The notes under the pieces: model-generated
What the model was told of the DNA's origin: nothing
The model's database searches: none
What the model saw: only the letters and a program-made list of their open reading frames with translations
From: an uncultured Oscillospiraceae bacterium
GTDB taxonomy: Bacteria > Bacillota > Clostridia > Oscillospirales > Acutalibacteraceae
Reading direction: 5' to 3'
DNA: 8,725 nt
Assembly: GCA_900553255.1 (NCBI GenBank)
Contig: USCI01000091.1
Location: 1-8,725, forward strand
Made by a program: the position numbers and the translations under genes
In this document: one piece after another, positions 7,350-8,725 of the stretch
Numbering within the stretch: position 1 is the first letter of the stretch
Layout: each line of letters opens with the position of its first letter

Positions 7350-7601
7350 TTATGACGCGGGAGGCGGCGTTTTTTGCGATTCCTGCCACACCCGGTGCAG
7401 CGCGATCAGCACCTGAAGCCGGCAGTCCCCTTCACGGGCCGCCCGCTCCATCTCCTCGCGGCAGGCCGCCTCGGTCAGTGGTTCGCCCGCCGCGATGGCT
7501 TTCAGAACCGTCCAGTGCTCCACCAGCCAGCCGACCGCTTCGAGCATCTCCGGCGACAGCGTTTTGAGCTTTTCCCTCAGTGCTTTTCTGGGGTCTTCCA
7601 T
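7350..7601 (-). CDS. Small helical protein of unknown function (83 aa)
   Basis: I do not recognise this family. The 83-residue product is hydrophilic and predicted mostly helical: EDPRKALREKLKTLSPEML, then a Trp-containing amphipathic stretch (WLVEHWTVLKAIAAGE), a highly charged segment (EEMERAAREGD) and a Pro-rich end. There is no signal peptide, transmembrane segment or metal-binding motif. The start is ATG 7601, placed 8 bases after AAAGGAG. A GTG at 7610 extends the frame by three codons but overlaps that ribosome binding site, so it is unlikely. It precedes the glycosyltransferase gene on the same strand by 66 bases. Its codon use matches the neighbouring GC-rich genes and its binding site is good, so I think it is real. 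Confidence 0.72.
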   Translation of the reverse strand: MEDPRKALREKLKTLSPEMLEAVGWLVEHWTVLKAIAAGEPLTEAACREEMERAAREGDCRLQVLIALHRVWQESQKTPPPAS

Positions 7602-7638
7602 AACAGCCACTCCTTTGCCTGTATATATTCCATTCTTG

Positions 7639-7647
7639 ATTGTAGCA
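7639..7647 (-). promoter_or_regulatory. Extended -10 promoter of the small gene
   Basis: On the minus strand TGC-TACAAT (7639-7647) makes an extended -10 element. The expected -35 position (about 7662-7667) has no consensus hexamer and is instead covered by the left arm of the inverted repeat at 7664-7683. An activator-dependent or repressible promoter would fit, but this is inference. Confidence 0.5.
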
Positions 7648-7648
7648 C

Positions 7649-7843
7649 ATGTTTTTGCAAATACTGGAATGCATACATTCCAGGTTGAAAAAATTTTTTG
7701 AAGCGCTGCGGAAGCAGGCCGGGCTGACGCAGGAACAAACGACGGCAGAACTCCATCTGCTCGGTATACACATATCCCGGGAGATTTTGTCCCAGACTGA
7801 ACGGGGACGCTGCAATATCCGCATCAGCGTTTTTTCGCCTTAA
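7649..7843 (+). pseudogene. Decayed XRE-family HTH regulator
   Basis: The plus-strand frame encodes up to 64 residues. The segment from about 7685 reads LKKFFEALRKQAGLTQEQ, then HLLGIHISREILSQTERGR, a recognisable XRE-type (Cro/C1) helix-turn-helix: AGLTQEQ opens the first HTH helix and ISREILSQTERG matches the recognition helix and the usual S-x-IERG ending. The match stops at about 7824, where a run of six T precedes an early TAA. Adding one T there would restore FALK, as in the 'LLALKxLY' continuation common in the family, so a frameshift is likely. No ribosome binding site precedes ATG 7649 or the TTG at 7685, and the operator-like repeat lies inside the nominal 5' part. I take it as a remnant; a short functional DNA-binding peptide is possible but unlikely. 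Confidence 0.6.
7664..7683. promoter_or_regulatory. Operator-like inverted repeat
   Basis: CTGGAATG-CATA-CATTCCAG is a perfect 8-bp inverted repeat with a 4-base spacer, the size and symmetry of a dimeric HTH regulator site. It covers the -35 region of the small gene's promoter and lies directly before the homologous part of a decayed XRE-type HTH gene on the other strand. XRE regulators commonly bind next to their own gene, so this may be a relic or still active operator. Confidence 0.5.
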
Positions 7844-8040
7844 AAAGCTGTGTCTATCTTTTCCCTCAACCAGCTCTTTTTGAGTATAAAACATCTTTTC
7901 CGTTTTGATAAGAGGGCCATAACCCCCACATCGCCGTGCACATAAAACGCCCCGCCGGATTGCATTCGCACCCGGCAGGGCATTGCAGCTTGGCGAAGAA
8001 CCTAAAGCTAAATGGTAAAGTACACAAAAGAGTTATATTC
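7844..8040. other. Gene-free AT-richer spacer
   Basis: No coding frame with a ribosome binding site is seen on either strand here. The left part (7844-7920) is T-rich and probably includes the eroded 3' end of the XRE remnant. It holds a weak AGCTG/CAGCT stem (7846-7850 with 7877-7881) near CTTTTT that could be a remnant terminator. The right part holds the minus-strand terminator listed separately. Nothing else is recognised. Confidence 0.5.
7943..7981 (-). terminator. Orphan minus-strand terminator
   Basis: On the minus strand a 10-bp stem with a single U-G pair (7949-7958 with 7972-7981, 13-base loop) is followed by GTTTTATG. The same stem on the plus strand contains a C-A mismatch and no U-tract, so the minus strand is the intended one. 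Yet no minus-strand gene lies upstream of it within the window, since mnmE points the other way. It may end antisense transcription, or be what remains of a lost gene. Confidence 0.5.
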
Positions 8041-8212
8041 ATGCGGCGTTATGCGCCGCATCGGGGAACCCCCGGCGAGGGTTCCCCGCCGAAAAACGTC
8101 CCACCGGGACGTTTTTCACCCTTCCTGCGCTTTGTTTTTCAGGGATTTCGTGTCCTGCGGGACACGACTCAGGGCTCTGCCCTGAGAACCCGCAAACCTT
8201 TGAAAAGGTTTG
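8041..8212. repeat. Cascade of six tandem perfect hairpins (intergenic repeat-like element)
   Basis: Six different perfect stem-loops are packed into 172 bases. Stems: 8041-8048/8054-8061 (8 bp); 8062-8071/8079-8088 (10 bp); 8091-8102/8106-8117 (12 bp, loop ACC); 8148-8155/8160-8167 (8 bp); 8168-8175/8179-8186 (8 bp); 8193-8200/8205-8212 (8 bp). Hairpins 1 and 2 abut directly, 2 and 3 are separated by two bases, and 4 and 5 abut directly. Only 8118-8147, 8187-8192 and the two bases 8089-8090 are unpaired between them. There is no open frame, tRNA or known riboswitch pattern. Arrays of short hairpins of this style occur as interspersed intergenic elements in gut clostridia, but that link is from general recollection and is not shown here. 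Confidence 0.7.
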
Positions 8213-8245
8213 ATCCAAACTTTATTTGCCTGCGGCGCAAAAAAA

Positions 8246-8251
8246 TATAAT
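8246..8251 (+). promoter_or_regulatory. Candidate -10 of the mnmE promoter
   Basis: A perfect TATAAT at 8246-8251, in an A-rich stretch, would start transcription about 37 bases before the mnmE start codon. The upstream position at 17 bases reads TATTTG, a poor -35, so the promoter is plausible but not strong. It lies only 33 bases after the last hairpin of the cascade. Confidence 0.5.
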
Positions 8252-8294
8252 TATTCTCGCAGAAACGACAGTTTTTCAAGAGAGGAGGTTTTTT

Positions 8295-8725
8295 ATGAAA
8301 AGAGAATTTATGCTTGATGATGTGATTGCAGCAATCTCCACGCCCATCGGCACAGGCGGCATCGGCATTGTGCGCATGAGCGGGGCAGGCTGTATCGCAT
8401 TGGCGGACAGCATTTTTATCGGCAAAAAAAAGCTGACGGAAAAGGCAACCCATACCTTATCCTACGGTAAAATCACAGACGGACAGGGCGGAGAGGTCAT
8501 TGACGAGGTACTGGTTTCCGTTATGAAAGCACCCCATACCTATACGAAGGAGGATATCGTGGAAATCAACTGCCACGGCGGTTCTCTGGTGACGAGAAGG
8601 GTGCTGGAGGCGGTGCTGAAAACAGGTGCGCGTATTGCACAGCCCGGCGAATTTACCAAGCGCAGCTTTTTGAACGGGCGCATCGACCTGACGCAGGCAG
8701 AGGCTGTCATTGATTTGATTGAATC
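8295..8725 (+). CDS. mnmE: tRNA modification GTPase MnmE (TrmE), N-terminal part; cut by window edge
   Basis: The first 143 residues of MnmE are present; the family is usually about 455 residues, and the G domain and C-terminal cysteine lie beyond the window. With MnmG it makes the carboxymethylaminomethyl (or aminomethyl) group on wobble uridine 34 of several tRNAs, using a methylene-tetrahydrofolate carbon. The visible part is the folate-binding N-terminal domain: DVIAAISTPIGTGGIGIVRM at the start, APHTYTKEDIVEINCHGG in the middle, and the signature GEFTKRSFLNGRIDLTQAEA near the end. The ATG at 8295 has AGGAGG at 8283-8288, six bases away; an in-frame ATG at 8310 has no such site. It is the only intact plus-strand gene here and is visibly less GC-rich, with more AT-ending codons, than the genes to its left. 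Its usual neighbours (yidC, jag, mnmG) are not visible upstream. Confidence 0.96.
   Translation, partial: MKREFMLDDVIAAISTPIGTGGIGIVRMSGAGCIALADSIFIGKKKLTEKATHTLSYGKITDGQGGEVIDEVLVSVMKAPHTYTKEDIVEINCHGGSLVTRRVLEAVLKTGARIAQPGEFTKRSFLNGRIDLTQAEAVIDLIE

Noticed and set aside
4656..7355. An 899-codon plus-strand open frame covering the DnaD and glycosyltransferase genes
   Set aside because: It is antisense to two clearly recognisable proteins, is rich in Arg, His, Gln and Pro as expected from GC-rich shadow frames, and has no family resemblance or ribosome binding site.
7577..7894. A 105-codon minus-strand frame upstream of the small gene
   Set aside because: It is the antisense of the XRE remnant, overlaps the small gene's promoter and start, and shows no ribosome binding site.
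8041..8212. CRISPR array or tandem repeat
   Set aside because: The hairpins have different sequences and no regular repeat-spacer pattern.
8169..8453. A 94-codon minus-strand frame over the hairpin cascade and mnmE start
   Set aside because: Antisense to the conserved MnmE N-terminus and to hairpins; no family resemblance.

Overview
The window looks like chromosomal DNA of a GC-rich, low-copy Firmicute, most likely a gut-type clostridium (Oscillospiraceae/Ruminococcaceae-like). The reasons are strong AGGAGG-type ribosome binding sites, sigma-A-like promoters (TTGACT/TTGCCA with TACAAT/TATAAT), a DnaD-domain protein beside a DnaC/DnaI-type helicase loader (a Firmicutes pair), and a PASTA kinase-like membrane protein. 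The species assignment is inference.

Layout: almost everything from 91 to 7601 lies on the minus strand. Reading in the direction of transcription (right to left) there is a small unknown protein (7601-7350), a multi-pass GT-C/GT39-like glycosyltransferase (7283-5721), a DnaD-domain replication protein (5494-4487), a DnaC/DnaI-like AAA+ helicase loader (4441-3443), a zinc-ribbon/kinase-fold/TM/PASTA protein whose catalytic residues are all replaced (3300-1552), and an SPFH-domain protein with two C-terminal zinc ribbons (1350-91). Each unit except dnaC has a recognisable promoter just upstream, and strong hairpin terminators follow the pseudokinase gene (1505-1534) and the SPFH gene (56-83).

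To the right, the plus strand carries a decayed XRE-type HTH regulator (to 7843), then about 450 bases without genes. That stretch holds an orphan minus-strand terminator and a run of six different perfect hairpins packed end to end (8041-8212). The window ends inside mnmE (8295 onward, truncated by the window edge), whose base composition is visibly less GC-rich than the genes to the left.

How the parts relate: DnaD-domain protein and helicase loader form a two-gene replication-initiation operon. The pseudokinase and the SPFH protein both carry zinc ribbons, both sit at or near the membrane, and are consecutive on the same strand. They may form a membrane sensing/scaffolding pair, but that is inference. 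The best candidate for something undescribed is the pseudokinase: nucleotide-binding loop, VAIK lysine, HRD aspartate and DFG aspartate are all substituted while the structural motifs, transmembrane helix and PASTA repeats remain intact.
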